64,000 nt of DNA from Medicago truncatula (lineage: Eukaryota; Streptophyta; Magnoliopsida; Fabales; Fabaceae), in contig NC_053048.1 of the NCBI RefSeq assembly GCF_003473485.1, positions 41,040,755 to 41,104,754 of the forward strand. Direction: 5' to 3'. The first letter of the stretch is position 1. Every line of letters begins with the position of its first letter. The position numbers and the translations under genes are program-made. The notes beneath the pieces were generated by a model. The model was not told where the DNA came from. It was given only the letters and a program-made list of their open reading frames with translations, and made no database searches. Of the stretch, positions 10,262-21,589 are shown piece by piece.

Positions 10262-13181
10262 GATGATCTGTATTAGTTGTGCATGTCTGCCTTCTCGTGA
10301 AAATCGGTGAAGCTTTAGCCATCATTACTGACACATCTGTCCTTTTTGTGTCTGTTTTCTTATTGAATTTAGTTGCTATTTTCATGTACCAACTATTAGT
10401 GTGCGGCATAGGAATTTGTCTGTGATTTAGAGGATCGCTTGTTTTGTGAGAATTCAGTTTGATAGGATTTGATGTATTAAGCTAGCACTAGATGCAGCCA
10501 CTACCATTGTTTGTTTAAATATCCTTTAACTATTAAAACCATCCCCAAGTTTAAGGATTTATGGGTCTTAATTGGAATCTATCTGTGAAATGAATTTCAG
10601 TTGCTTTATATTTTGAATGGTGATTATAGGATAGAACTGTATTACTAAACGAGGTTAATCCACGGACCATGGCCTTTAGCTGACGCCTCTTGGATTGTTA
10701 ATATGCATCAAAAGAAGCTTTAACTTAGGAATTTGGATTCTCTAAATTTATTGATTTATGCCGTCTTTGCATTTAAGCAAATTATCTTGTCCATGTTATT
10801 TTCCTCGCCACAACAATTGCAAGACCCAAGACCCACCTGGCGTAGGTGGTGTTAGTCACACATAACATGTAACATAATTATTACTCTTCCACAACTACAT
10901 GCACATTATCTTATAGTACTACCTTGACATTCTGGCCTCCCAGCTTGTAGAGACCATGCAAAATAAAACTTGTGCTGTCTCGTCATGATTTACTTTCAAA
11001 CCATCACAACAAGAGGCTTTTGAGCATTTAGACGTCAGTCTTTCATATCCACTTAATAGAATTTTTATGATCAATATTTTGGTGCAAACATTGAAATGTG
11101 TCATGGTCGATGGTTATTTGCAAAGTATGTAGCTATTTATTTGACGTTCCATCCTCCTAGACTATGCTAGTTCTTCAACACCGTATATCAAGGAATTAAG
11201 AAATAATGTATTGTTGTCTGGTCTCGTAAATCTTAGTTTAAGCGAGACTGCAAGTCTATGATGAAGAACAACAAAAATTGACATAGATAATGCCGTCAAC
11301 TTATTACACGCAACAGGTGACCTCCACAGCGTGGAATTAATAATAGATGGAGTTATATCGATATATGTACAACCATTTTAGGCATCTATATTTTTTATTC
11401 TAGTTGTGTTTTTATTCTCTCTCCATCTTTTTTTATTTATTTTTGGAGAAATGATATTTGTACGACCATTTTGTGACAACTTTCGCTCTTATACTCACAT
11501 TATGTTTTTATTCTCTCTTTTCTTTTTTCTCTCTCCATTGTTTTTGATTAATAGAAAGAGGGAAAAATGAAGTTTTCATGATGGTTGTCAAAAATGGTTG
11601 TTCAAATATCTACTCTTATTTTTGTCTTAGAAGAAAGTTGTCTCAAAAGTTATTATGTGTATGTTTGATTGGAGTCAAATTGATGTTAAATATATATAAT
11701 TAATTCTAACATGTAAGGTTATTTTTTTAGTAGAATTGATTTTGTCTTCAAAATTGATTCTGCTTAAAAGATTTGTAAGTTTTAATTATATAATTGGTCA
11801 GTCCACCGTAAGACCTCACAACATGACATTATAAACTCTACTAAGTGTGTTTGATATTGTTTGTAAAACGGAGTTTGATAAAGATTACGGCAAAAAACCA
11901 CGTTAGCATAGAAGCCTAGTTTGTTCAAAAAATGAAAAACATAGAAGCTAGTATCTAAAGCTTCTGAAAATCACAGGAAAAATGCATCAAAAATCGTATA
12001 AACGTGCTTTTGTATATTGCAAACATAAAACTAAACACACATTAAGTTATCCATTCCATTTTTTAAGATGGAAAGAAAACATTTTTTTTACTAGAACGAA
12101 CAATTTCCACGTGTGCTACATCATGCCGCTAGACGCCCCAATAAGACTTGAAAAAAATCAACCCTTACAAAAGACGAAATGGTAAAAATTATTGATCCAA
12201 TTATTAAAATAACTTTATGCATGATGCAAGACTTATCTTCATTGTGCAATATAGTCTCTATAGATTAGACCCAAAACAAAAGGGAGTATTTTGAAGTTTA
12301 ATTTGGAGAGAAATATGAATACTTTTGTTTTGTGGTTATTTAAGTAAGAATAAACAATTGATTTCATCTATATACTATCATTCTCTCACCAATTTAATTC
12401 ATAAACAATAGAAATGTACCCCCATGAACCATTTTTTTATTTAAATTAGTCACTCATTTTCTTTAATAATAATGATAATAGATAGAATGATGACCATCTT
12501 AATAGATTTAAAATAGTATAGAGCTTACTAAGGGCATCTCGAATGACAAAATTATAAGGAACTCAAATTTAGTTCCATATCAACATTCAGATCCTACAAT
12601 TTTTAACTTTTGTATTTTCACCTTAGATCAACATTAAAACGCGATGAATTAACCCTAAACATTGTTCTAAAACATACTCAATGGCTCTCATGATTCGACA
12701 TCACAATTATGCCACTCAAGCATATATTGTTCCAATTATAAAAAAAAAATTAGGATATTTTGTGAAACTCACACTTTTAATTATTTTTTTATTTACAACT
12801 TTTAACTTGAGAAAATAAACGAACTTAAAATTTAACGATACAATACAATAGCTTATTTAAGTTACTTCGAGCATTTCTTTAATATATCCACACTGCCACG
12901 TTAAAGCATTTTCAAAGGACATAATCAAAGTAATCCATTTTAAGTAGCTTATCTCTAATTAGTTGGCTCCGTTGACCGTTGTAACCAAAAAATATTTATA
13001 CAATCCAAGATATTTTTACTTCAATGGTGCATATTTAAGCAATTTTACAATAGCTTAATTAATTCTTTTGTTGGTTGATTACAAGAACAATTAATTTTAC
13101 ATTCGTATGAAACGATAGCTTAGGTACTTAGTAATTTTTTATGGAACCTTGATTGTCACGTGGATATGCTCCAATGAAAAC
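10262..13181. other. Intergenic region between TOC34 and the LINE
   Basis: The first few hundred bases should be TOC34 3' UTR. Beyond that the DNA is AT-rich and I recognise no gene or RNA. A short foldback MITE is at 11446-11616, and a related half end is near 11350-11430. Short open frames such as 11982-12185 have no familiar domain and look random. Confidence 0.5.
11446..11616. mobile_element. Foldback MITE with GATATTTGTAC-type end (family copy 1)
   Basis: The left end reads GAGAAATGATATTTGTACGA, followed by CCATTTTGTGACAAC. The right part, inverted, gives the same family pattern (TTGTCAAAAATGGTTGTTC, then AAATATC). The centre is a pyrimidine-rich TTCTCTC stretch. Related copies are at 17527-17694, 51420-51592 and 52490-52655. 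Confidence 0.6.
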
Positions 13182-13197
13182 AAAAATTATGTAATGG

Positions 13198-13887
13198 AGG
13201 AACTAGTTCATGATGATAAATTTGTGATGCCTGCTTCTGCTTGGCAGGTGATTAATTAAAGAGTCCTTAATTATAGTGCCCATTCTAGTGTAAATGCTGC
13301 TATTTTATCATGTAGTAGAGAATTGGAAGGAATTGGATGGTGGCCTTCAGATTTTAGCTGGATTCGAATTAATACGGACGGTGTTTTTAAAGGTGGCCTA
13401 AATGCAGGTTGTGGAGGGAGTGTTCAAAGGTGATAACGGAGAATGGATTTGTGGGTTTTCAAAAGGGGGTTCTTGTAGTGCTTATGTGGCAGAGTTGCGG
13501 GGTGTGTTTGAAGGATTGAAGTTGGCTCGTCTCGTGGTTACCGTAAAGTGGAGCTTCACATAGATTCTTCGGGTGTGGTCTCTTCCATATCCTCAAATCA
13601 AGGTGGTTTAGTAGTTGGTTGGATTCTTCTTCATAATATTCGACGTTTTATAGGTCAGGATTGAGAAGTTCAAGTTCATCACACCTTTAGAGAAGTCAAT
13701 GCTTGTGCATATGCGATGGCGAATATGGCATGTGAAAGTGATTTTTTCTTGATTTTGCATGAGCAATGTTTCGCTCAGATTAGATCTCTTTATTTAGCCG
13801 ACTTTGTTGGCATTTCAACTCTGCGGTTTGTGAAGCGGCAGTTGTTTTCTCTCGGGCTTCAGCCCTCCTGTTATCCAAAAAAAAATA
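13198..13887 (+). mobile_element. 5'-truncated LINE with RNase H-like domain and 16-bp TSD
   Basis: The insertion is bounded by identical 16-bp copies AAAAATTATGTAATGG at 13182-13197 and 13888-13903 and ends in an A-rich tail. Plus-strand translation, across several frame breaks, shows WIRINTDGVFKGG, then a CGG...GFSKGG segment, YVAELRGVFEGLKLA and VELHIDSSGVV. The end is a VNACAYAMANMA-type motif. This is the C-terminal RNase H (RVT_3) domain of plant LINEs. The frame is disrupted, so the copy is inactive, but the perfect duplication implies fairly recent insertion. Confidence 0.88.
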
Positions 13888-13903
13888 AAAAATTATGTAA
13901 TGG

Positions 13904-14335
13904 TTGCATAGTGTTTGAAACTCTTGTTAGAGATGCTCTTATGGTTCCTCTAATGAAGAGAAGAAAAAATGAAATTAGATACATTCATTGAAGATACTCT
14001 TTTGGTCTGTTTGGTGAGACATAATTTTGAGCTTTTATAACCTATGTCATATAAGCTGATTTGACAAAAACTATAAGCTCAAAATTATAAGATTATAACT
14101 CTTTGAAGATGCTCTTAGAATCTATTTGGTAGATCGCGTTTTTTGATAAGCTTATCAAAACAACTTATTGTTTAAAATAACTTATCATTATTTATCTTAA
14201 ATTCTTAATTTAACCCATATAATCTAAATTGAAAATATTAATTCATTAAATATATCACTTTTACGCTATTTCATATTTATAAGTAATTCAACTTCAAATT
14301 ATATTAAACAATACAAATTCAATCTACTAAACTAT
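13904..14335. other. AT-rich intergenic DNA
   Basis: No gene is supported. Text such as CTGTTTGGTGAGACATAATTT at 14010 onward, and a TTTGGTAGATCGCG motif at 14129, resemble the ends of GTTTGGT-type MITEs, but no paired end could be fixed. Confidence 0.35.
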
Positions 14336-14474
14336 TTTTTTTTTTTTTTGTCAAGTAGCCTAGTGACTAGAGCTCACACAATTTAATTGTGGAGAAGTGA
14401 AGTGTCCGGGGTTCGAACCCCAGCTCCTGCATATAATATGCAATATTCCTACCAACTGAGCTAAGCTCACGGGA
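14336..14474 (-). mobile_element. tRNA-derived SINE copy
   Basis: Read on the minus strand it begins GTGAGCTTAGCTCAGTTGG (A box). It continues to GGGGTTCGAACCCC (B box), then ACACTTCACTTCTCCAC and CTCTAGTCACTAGGCTACTTG, and ends in a poly(A) run, seen as the T run at 14336-14349. It has the same architecture as the SINE at 6290. Both box motifs are intact. Confidence 0.8.
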
Positions 14475-14658
14475 TTCTAATCTTATAACAATAGTTTATA
14501 TAGGGTAAATTTATGATTTCTCTTAAAATAAATAAAAAACGAAAAAGATGCTCTAATGTAGAGAAGAGAATCTTTTGAGACTTGAGAATGAGGAGTGGTA
14601 AACGGCATTTCGTCGTGACATACAAACTTTTTCCAAATAAAAACCCAAAAAGTACCAA

Positions 14659-14683
14659 CGACACGTGACAAACGCGTGGGACC
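14659..14683. promoter_or_regulatory. G-box/ABRE next to a CE3-like element upstream of the MYB-CC gene
   Basis: ACACGTGACA contains the CACGTG G-box, an ABRE core for bZIP and bHLH factors. ACGCGTGG follows 4 bases later and matches a CE3-type coupling element. The pair sits about 215 bp before the CT tract in the presumed 5' UTR, so promoter function for the MYB-CC gene is plausible. This is motif evidence only. Confidence 0.45.
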
Positions 14684-14872
14684 CTCCACCATTGTTAACG
14701 ACACCTTCCAATTAAAACGCCGCCGTCCGTTCATTTCAACGCTCATTTTCTCTCTCTAAATTTCAATCATTTCTTCAATCACAAAAAAAAAAAAAAAAAA
14801 ACTCATTGTTTCTTTCACAAACACCACTAATCCTCAATCTCATTACATTTTCCCGAGAAAATCAAATCCCTA

Positions 14873-14873
<1 letters not shown>

Positions 14874-14912
<39 letters not shown>
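14874..14912 (+). repeat. (CT)n microsatellite in the presumed 5' leader of the MYB-CC gene
   Basis: An almost uninterrupted CT dinucleotide run of close to 40 bases lies about 225 bp before the start codon. CT/GA tracts are common in plant 5' UTRs and core promoters. It should be length-polymorphic. Confidence 0.9.
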
Positions 14913-14917
<5 letters not shown>

Positions 14918-15136
14918 GCAAAATTCGAAGCCAGATTCTGAATGCTTCAATTTTAAGCTTCTCGCTGGTAAATTTTAGAATTTCATTGTTGTCTTCATCA
15001 ATTGACCTAGAAACTTTCCATTTGACTTGATGAGTTTAATTTAATTTGATGATTTTTATTTTTTTTATTGTTGAGAAATTTAGCTTAAATTGAAATTTAA
15101 TTAATTGTTTTTTTTTGTTTTGTTGTTAGTGTGAGT

Positions 15137-18100
15137 ATGTATCATGCAAAGAAGTTTCCGGAGGAGACGATGATGCTACATAAATCTCAAGGTGGTGGTG
15201 GTGGTGGTGGTGAACAGTTTGCAAATGGTGGGGGTTTGAATGGATCTGCTGTGAAAAATGTTCAACCTGCTGGAGGAGGTGGGAAGCAGCGTTTGCGTTG
15301 GACGTCGGATCTTCATGACCGTTTTGTCGATGCTATTACGCAGCTTGGTGGACCAGATAGTGGGTATTTCTTTTCATTATTGAGATTAATATGTGTTCTT
15401 TTCGGGGTGAAAATATTGCTTTTTAGTTATGTTTAGATTTTAGAAGTTAGGTGGAGTGTGGAGGGAAAGGGCTTTTTGGATGGAAGAGTTTGTGTATATT
15501 TATATTATGGTGGGTATGTCAGAATCATCATGGTGTCACACACCATGATTTTGCAGAAGCTACAAAGTTTAGTTTTTGGAAAATCACATGGGTCACCGTG
15601 AAAAGCACAACACAGAGGATACCAAACATACGCTAAACCTTCTAAATTGGGAGAACCTATAGAAAAGCACAACACAGAAGGAGGATGACTTTGGAGGGTT
15701 TTAAAAATTCTCTAAAGTCTAAACCCTGTGGTATCCTAAACACAATGGAATGCTTTATGGGAATTGCTAGTCATATTATTAAAGAACTAATGCATGCGTA
15801 AGGGTCATTAGTTTAATATTATAAAGGCTGCTTATTTTGTTTTATTGAAAGCTGTGATCAATTTATTCCTGCAAGACTGTAACTAGATGGGTATTTGCAC
15901 ATTTTGTTACATGCATTCCAAGGTTTGCGTTGTGCACCAATTGATAAGACCATGTTGGAATGTAGTATGGATTGAGTTCAATTTAGTGTCGCCATTAAAT
16001 ATGAGAGAGTTAATGTTGGATCGAGTTCAATTCTGTGTAGCCATTAAATATGAGAGTTAATGTTGGATCGAGTTCCATTCTGTGTAGCCATTAAATATGA
16101 GAGTTAATACTACTTTTTGAATCATACCTTATATGGTTAGGTAAATAGTGCTTTTTGTACTTGTAATATGGGGTCAATTGAGTTTTAGTCCTTGCAATGT
16201 CTTTTTGATTCCACCCCTAATATTTTAAGTTCTCCCAGTTTTAGTCCTTGTTAGAATCTGACCTTCCAGAAACGCTGATTTGGCATGCTGATGTGGCTTT
16301 ATTAATGAAATGTGGTATTTTGTAATTAATCAGAAAAATGAATTTGAAAATAACGAAAAACTGAATTTATCTAAAAAACCAAATCAAAGTACATACTCTG
16401 TGAACCCTAGTTCGCCGTATCTAAATTGTATTCGCTGCGGCGGCAATCGAAATTCCACGGTTGTGAAACACCCTAGATTGAATCTTGTGATGGGTCAGGG
16501 GAAGATTCTCAAGAGAAGTGAGAAGTTGAGTCCCGATTACGTGACAAAGAGGGAGGAATGTTACGATTTGGTCTTAGGATCCACCAATCGGCTTGGTCTG
16601 GTCCCTCAAATGGTAAAGAAGCAGTTTAGGGTACAAAATTTGACGAGGGGGCTCTACACAAGGCCAATTTCTGTTGCGTCCTCACTGTCGAGTTCTGTAC
16701 CTATTCCAGGATTTCTCGGGAGGATAACAGGTGCCGTCAGTGGTGATTCGTAGCGGTTGCGGTTTCTTTGTTTGATTAGTTGATCATTAATTCTGTTTTG
16801 TTGATTCCCTCTGTTTATGATGATGTTTGATTGCGTGATTTACGCGAAGAAGGTTTTGTTTGCTCGCATTGTCTCGTTGATGATGGTCTTCTTTGCTCTT
16901 ATTTCGAGATGGTCATTGAGTGTAGGGTAACAAAGAATAAGATAGAAGAAACTTGTAGGCAAAAGAAGAGTGCAAAGCTTGATGAGTTGATCAAGATTTA
17001 GCTTTCGGTTTATGAATGGGAGTAAGGGCTTTGTTTGTGGTTTTTAGGTTTTTTATATAAACTCTTTTTTTTTGTTATTTTCAAAATTCATTTTGTTGAA
17101 TAAGTAATTGACAAAGGGTTTGTCTAACATGTGCAATATTGCACATGTTAAGGTAACTAAAAGAAGTTTTTATTGAAACCAACAATTATTTAACAAAAAG
17201 TTATATATTTAATACAAAATGTTCAAGTTCCAATGCAAAGTTACTATTTTAAATTTCTTAACATGTGCAAATTTGCACATGATAGAAAAACCCATTGACA
17301 AAATACCACATTTCATTAATAATGCAACATCAACGTTTCTGTAAGGTCCAATTTCAAGAAGCACAAGGGCTGAAAGTGGAAGAAGCTTAAATGTTAGGGC
17401 TGGAACCAAAAAGAAAATGCTATTAACCCTATATGAAATGACTAAAGTTTTTTGCATGAAATTCAATCCACCTTTTAAAACCTTCGTAAAAAAAAAACCT
17501 TCATAATGACTCTGAAGTTTTATTTTGAGATATGATATTTGTACAACCATTTTGGGACAACCTTTTTTCTTTTTCTTTTGGAACAAAAACAATAGAGAGA
17601 GAGAGAGAGAAAGATGGAGAGAGAGAGGGAGTAAGAACACGATGGGAGTATGAGAGAGAGAGTTGTCCCAAAAGTTGTACAAATATCATTTCTCTTTCAA
17701 TAAAGACTTCCATTTTTTTTCCTTAACTAGCGCAGAACCTTTTTTTTAATATTTTAGTGGCTGGTTTTACTTGATGTATAGTCTTTGATGGAAGGGGCCA
17801 CACTCTTTCTTACCTTTTCTGTTTTTGCTTTCACCTGATGACAAGAGTTTAGCTAATTTCCTAGACCTTGTTAACTTGAAATTATTCATGACAGGAGCAA
17901 CACCCAAAGGTGTTCTGAGAGTGATGGGCGTGCCTGGACTGACCATTTATCATGTTAAAAGCCATTTACAGGTATCAATATGTGGTCTAATTATTCTTTT
18001 GTATATGTCCAAAAGTGTTTTACTAATTTTACATTGATTCTAATTTTTTCCTATGATATCACTACATGTAGAAGTATCGCCTGGCGAAGTACTTGCCTGA

Positions 18101-19543
18101 ATCACCAGGTGATGGTAAAGGTGCCTTGTTTTTTCTTGCCCTTCGTAGTTCCTAAAAATTTATGAGAAATGTCATGCTGTTTTGTTTCACATTTTCAATT
18201 GATTCTTAGAGTTCTTTTTTGGACTTTCAGATTCTAAAGATGAGAAAAGGAATTCTGGAGACAGCATTTCTGGCGCTGATTCTTCCCCGTGGGTGTCTTA
18301 GTTGTTTTCCGAAGATAATTTGTAACTCCTTCACTTTGAAGCCTCTACCTCTAACATTTTAATAAAACATTCGTGTCTTGCAGGGGATTGCAAATCAATG
18401 ACGCACTACGAATGCAGATGGAGGTTCAAAAACGTCTGCATGAACAGCTTGAGGTTTGTTACCTAGCTATGCTATTAGTATAAATAAGGAGGATTCGTGT
18501 GCACTCCCTGTGACTCAAATAAATCATAATCATCAATCATATCAAACTATATTAACAATCCAAAGTCTTCATTTTTTCTCTTTATGTAAAATCCATAACT
18601 TCAACAATGATTATATTTGGATGCTATGCCCAACCATCTTTTATTTATCATATGTGAGTGTCAACTAGTAGTTAAAACATGAGTCATTTTTCATTTTGAT
18701 TATTGATATAAATTAGAACTTGTTTGTTGCATGTATCTTGAAAAAAATAACTTAATAAGCCATCCATATGGCTGATTGATTTAAGTTTAACTTACCTTAG
18801 AAACTTCAAATGTTGCTATTGTAATTTGAAGAGTGATCATTACATTAATGGTTCAACCATTATTTTCAAGTTCAATTTCGTCACGGACCATTGTTTGTTG
18901 CCTCCAATTTTTATATAATTCTTTTAAATACATAGACTGGGTCTGTTTGATCTGAGAGTCATCTGAATCTTGTGTCCTGGGTAAATCCATCACTTATATC
19001 TATTAAATAAGCCAGCTGACGATGAAGAATAATAATTAGGTTCTAATTTGCCTCAGACTCTCAGGATTTAAGTGTGATAATAAGATGTTTACTGTTTGTT
19101 AAATCTCATAGTATTGTGCTTCTATGAGCGAGCATTTCTGGTAATGGTAAAGCCGTGCATTTTCTTCCTTGATATTCCAGGTTCAAAAGCAATTACAAAT
19201 GAGAATTGAAGCCCAGGGTAAATACTTGCAGAAGATCATAGAGGAACAGCAGAAATTAGGCAGTACCTTGGCAGCATCGGAAACACTTCCGTTGTCCCAT
19301 GATAAGCAAAACCAGCCCCTATCAGAGCCTTCTGGGTCTAGTGATGCCCTTGCAGACACTTTTTCTCCCCATAAAAAACAGAGAATTGATGAAGGTTCAA
19401 AGGATGGCACTGCACCCCAAGTTACAATAAAGACTGCTCAGAAGAATGATTGTAATGTTGGTCCTTTGGATCCAAACTTGTATGAAGATGATGCTGGCTA
19501 TGGATTTGATTTGGAGACAGAAAATGACGACGGCAATGAGTGA
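15137..19543 (+). CDS. MYB-CC (G2-like) transcription factor, PHL7-like
   Basis: Six exons join in frame: 15137-15359, 17895-17971, 18072-18114, 18231-18288, 18384-18453 and 19181-19543, giving 277 residues. The start is the ATG at 15137; a GTG two codons earlier is not used. A 5' UTR intron ending at TTGTTAG (15129) is likely. The Gly-rich N-terminus leads into a single MYB-like domain (about 50-105) starting KQRLRWTSDLHDRFV and ending VKSHLQKYR. The MYB-CC coiled coil (about 139-185) includes LHEQLEVQ. The tail is acidic. Members bind DNA as dimers, and several (PHR1/PHL) act in phosphate signalling. The order MYB then CC near the N-terminus resembles PHL7 rather than PHR1. Two donors are GTGGGT. 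Intron 1 (2.5 kb) is full of transposons. The gene looks intact. Confidence 0.9.
15965..16108. repeat. Tandem repeat, three ~47-bp units
   Basis: Within intron 1 of the MYB-CC gene a unit containing GAGTTCAATTCTGTGTAGCC and ATTAAATATGAGAGTTAA occurs three times in a row, with small differences in the first copy. No coding meaning is apparent. Confidence 0.85.
16490..16753 (+). pseudogene. Captured small-gene fragment inside the intronic element
   Basis: An ATG-started frame of 87 residues lies in locally GC-richer sequence and uses plausible codons. It begins MGQGKILKRSEKLSP, contains LVLGSTNRLGLVPQ and ends with SSSVPIPGFLGR and a short tail. The layout, with a basic N-terminus and a C-terminal S-P-P-type VPIPGF motif, recalls a family of small uncharacterised plant proteins, but I cannot name it. 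A second gene-like piece follows at about 16850-17000 in another frame (FVCSHCLVDDGLLCSYFEM). The fragment shares the strand of the host gene but has no visible splice link to it. It is probably a transposon-captured remnant. Confidence 0.45.
17116..17293. mobile_element. Mutator-type MITE, 178 bp, 9-bp TSD
   Basis: The element starts GGGTTTGTCTAACATGTGCA and ends with the inverted counterpart, finishing GATAGAAAAACCC. Identical 9-bp direct repeats ATTGACAAA flank it (17107-17115 and 17294-17302), which is diagnostic of Mutator-like elements. The subterminal TGCAATATTGCA and TGCAAATTTGCA are themselves palindromic. It inserted exactly at the inner edge of the right arm of the 16177-17445 element. 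Confidence 0.85.
17527..17694. mobile_element. Foldback MITE with GATATTTGTAC-type end (family copy 2)
   Basis: The left end is GAGATATGATATTTGTACAA. The right end, inverted, gives GAGAAATGATATTTGTACAA. Both continue into TTTTGGGACAAC. The centre is GAGA-rich. It is the best-preserved copy of this family in the window and lies in intron 1 of the MYB-CC gene, 200 bp before exon 2. Confidence 0.75.
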
Positions 19544-20299
19544 GCAGTAAGAATTAGTTTCTGTTTGTAGGTCAACACGTGTCTTATTGTAATATCTAGT
19601 AGAAAATACAATCCTGTTTTTGTAAATTATATATTCCACGCAATCCATTTGTATATATTAATGTAGAAGTAGATGCATTCTTCTCTCCTGTCGTGAGAGT
19701 GGTAAACACCTGCACTCTCACAGTCAACAGAAATGCATTGACATGCATTGTACATGTGGTCATGGATGATGAATGTTGGGAGTTGCACACTTGTCATCAT
19801 TTATTATGTTCGGTTTGTTTTTGTCTTCCATGTCAATATCAAACTTGTCAATTAGCTAGTGACGGCATTGTTTGATCTTTGTAGTCAACTTGTGAGATAT
19901 GACTTCGTTATTGTTGTAGTCGAAGATATTAACAAGTTTCACTTTACATCAATTTCGTGATACTATAAAGTTAGACATTGTGTTACTGTTAAGTTAGATG
20001 TTGTTTGGCTTATACTCAGAGTCGTGTTAATATGGGCTGCCTTCCTTTCTATGACATAATGATATTTTAAGACTCCCGACGCAAATAAGAGATAGCATTG
20101 TAAACATTTTATGTTTGATACTTTTTCTATATTCTTGCTATGTGTACTTGAAAAGAAAAGGAGCTAGAATTGTAAAAGAATTTAATTTACCAGTACTCTT
20201 TAAAAGGAGAGGATTGTGTTAGACATGTAAAAGCTAGTTGAATCTCTATGTCATGGACTATTTATAACCATTTCAGTACAAAAAAATCAATTGGATTCC
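19544..20299. other. 3' UTR of the MYB-CC gene and intergenic DNA
   Basis: The first part downstream of the TGA is probably 3' UTR. No further gene is supported before the LINE remnant that begins near 20300. Confidence 0.45.
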
Positions 20300-21325
20300 C
20301 ATGGCTATTTTTATACGTGAGATTATAACCAGCTACATCTTACAACATCAATTAGATGACAGACTTATTTGGAAATCGGAAAAGAATGGTTGTTACTTTG
20401 TTCGTGGTGTTGAGAACACAGTGGGTGACTCTATTCTTAAGACGACAGGGGAATTTGTAGAGGATAATTTCCTACCCGAGTTAAACTGGACAGCAAAAGG
20501 TGTCACTTGTACTTGTGTGGTGTGTAACGAGGCAAACGAGGACAGCTACCATCTTTTTTTCCAATGTTCGACAGCAGTCAACATATGGCAATCAAGTGGA
20601 CTTTGGATCAGCCTTGATCCTTTGGTACAACAATAACACATTGTGGAAGATGTAATATTTGCATTTTTGCAGCACGGTAACAGCAATCAAGTGGAGAACT
20701 TAGCCACTATTCTTTGGAGTTTGTGGAAGAGTAGAAATCCGGATTTGGCAGCAAACTACAGAAACAAACATCAGTATTTTGGAGAGAGCGAAGCACGTAT
20801 TAGAGGATTGGCGTTATGCGAACAGAACTCAATCTGTACACAGGAGCAACAATAGCATGTAAATGGTACAACAGAACAGCAGAACAAAGAAGGCGAAAAC
20901 GGGCAAGTTGGAGGTTAAAATGTTATGTTGATGATTCCTTCTCAACATCCCGCAATAGAGCTGGGATAGATATGTGTATTCGAGATGAGGAAGAATGGTA
21001 TGTGCTGTCCAAAACTCTACGGATTACTCCCTTATGTTCTGTGAAAGTTGGCGAAGCTTTGGGACCATATCACACTATGTTGTGGATTAATGACATACAA
21101 TTAACGAATGTCAACATCGAAGTGGACTCAAAGGAAGTCATTGATTATTATGTTAGGAATAGAGGTGATAGTACCGAATTTAGTTTAATTTATTAGGAGA
21201 CAAGCGAATGAGGTCGTTCATGCTTTAACACATATAGCCACATCTCGTGTATCACATTGTATTACCAATCTGATATCTATTGAAATGCTATAAGCACATT
21301 TCTCTCTCTAAAAAAAAAAAAACTT
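20300..21325 (+). mobile_element. Internally deleted LINE remnant (zf-RVT plus RNase H-like region)
   Basis: Plus-strand pieces read DDRLIWKSEKNGCYFVR, then CVVCNEANEDSYHLFFQC (the zf-RVT zinc ligands) and ILWSLWKSRN. Further on come CYVDDSFSTSRNRAG and NIEVDSKEVIDYYV, the RNase H-like tail. Stops and frame changes separate them, and sequence between the first two is missing compared with intact LINEs. The copy ends in a poly(A) run at 21311-21323. It differs in sequence from the 4.1-kb and 13.2-kb LINE pieces, so at least two LINE lineages are present. Confidence 0.82.
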
Positions 21326-21402
21326 GCATCATATTCATTTATATAAGTTTGTTTTTCCCCAAATCTTCATATATTCACTTAAGTGTGATCTAATTATTCG
21401 TT

Positions 21403-21575
21403 TATCTTGTTTAAGAATAATTGACATATTTACATTTTAAAAATCATATGAATTTAGCTAATCTAATTGGCGAGTGATATTTAAACAACTAAAATATGAC
21501 AATTTTAGGACATCATATACAATAATATGTGGTTGATGCTTTAAATATGTCAATTATTCTTAAACAAGATAAAAG
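21403..21575. mobile_element. Short foldback element with ~30-bp TIRs
   Basis: TTTATCTTGTTTAAGAATAA, followed by TTGACATATTTA (from 21401), recurs inverted at 21542-21575. The interior includes one copy of a 30-bp sequence (ATACAATAATATGTGGTTGA plus TGCTTTAAATAT) that is repeated directly at about 21940-21971. No coding sequence is present. Confidence 0.6.
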
Positions 21576-21589
21576 AGAGTCGCTTTAGC

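Larger units (their letters stand above)
16177..17445. mobile_element. Candidate gene-carrying transposon (Pack-MULE-like) in MYB-CC intron 1
   Basis: A segment of about 150 bp at 16177-16326 recurs in inverted, diverged form at about 17294-17445. Shared blocks include ATTAATGAAATGTGGTATTT, CAGAAACG(C/T)TGAT and TTTTTG(A/G)TTCCA. Between them lie about 790 bp of more GC-rich, gene-like sequence (see 16490-16753), plus a later MITE. Long TIRs around a gene fragment are the Pack-MULE pattern. The alternative is two copies of one repeat inserted in opposite directions. No target duplication was located. Confidence 0.5.

Noticed and set aside
17209..17726. Open frames on both strands at 17.2-17.7 kb
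   Set aside because: They run across MITE sequence and the GAGA-rich centre; the residues are repeat translation.
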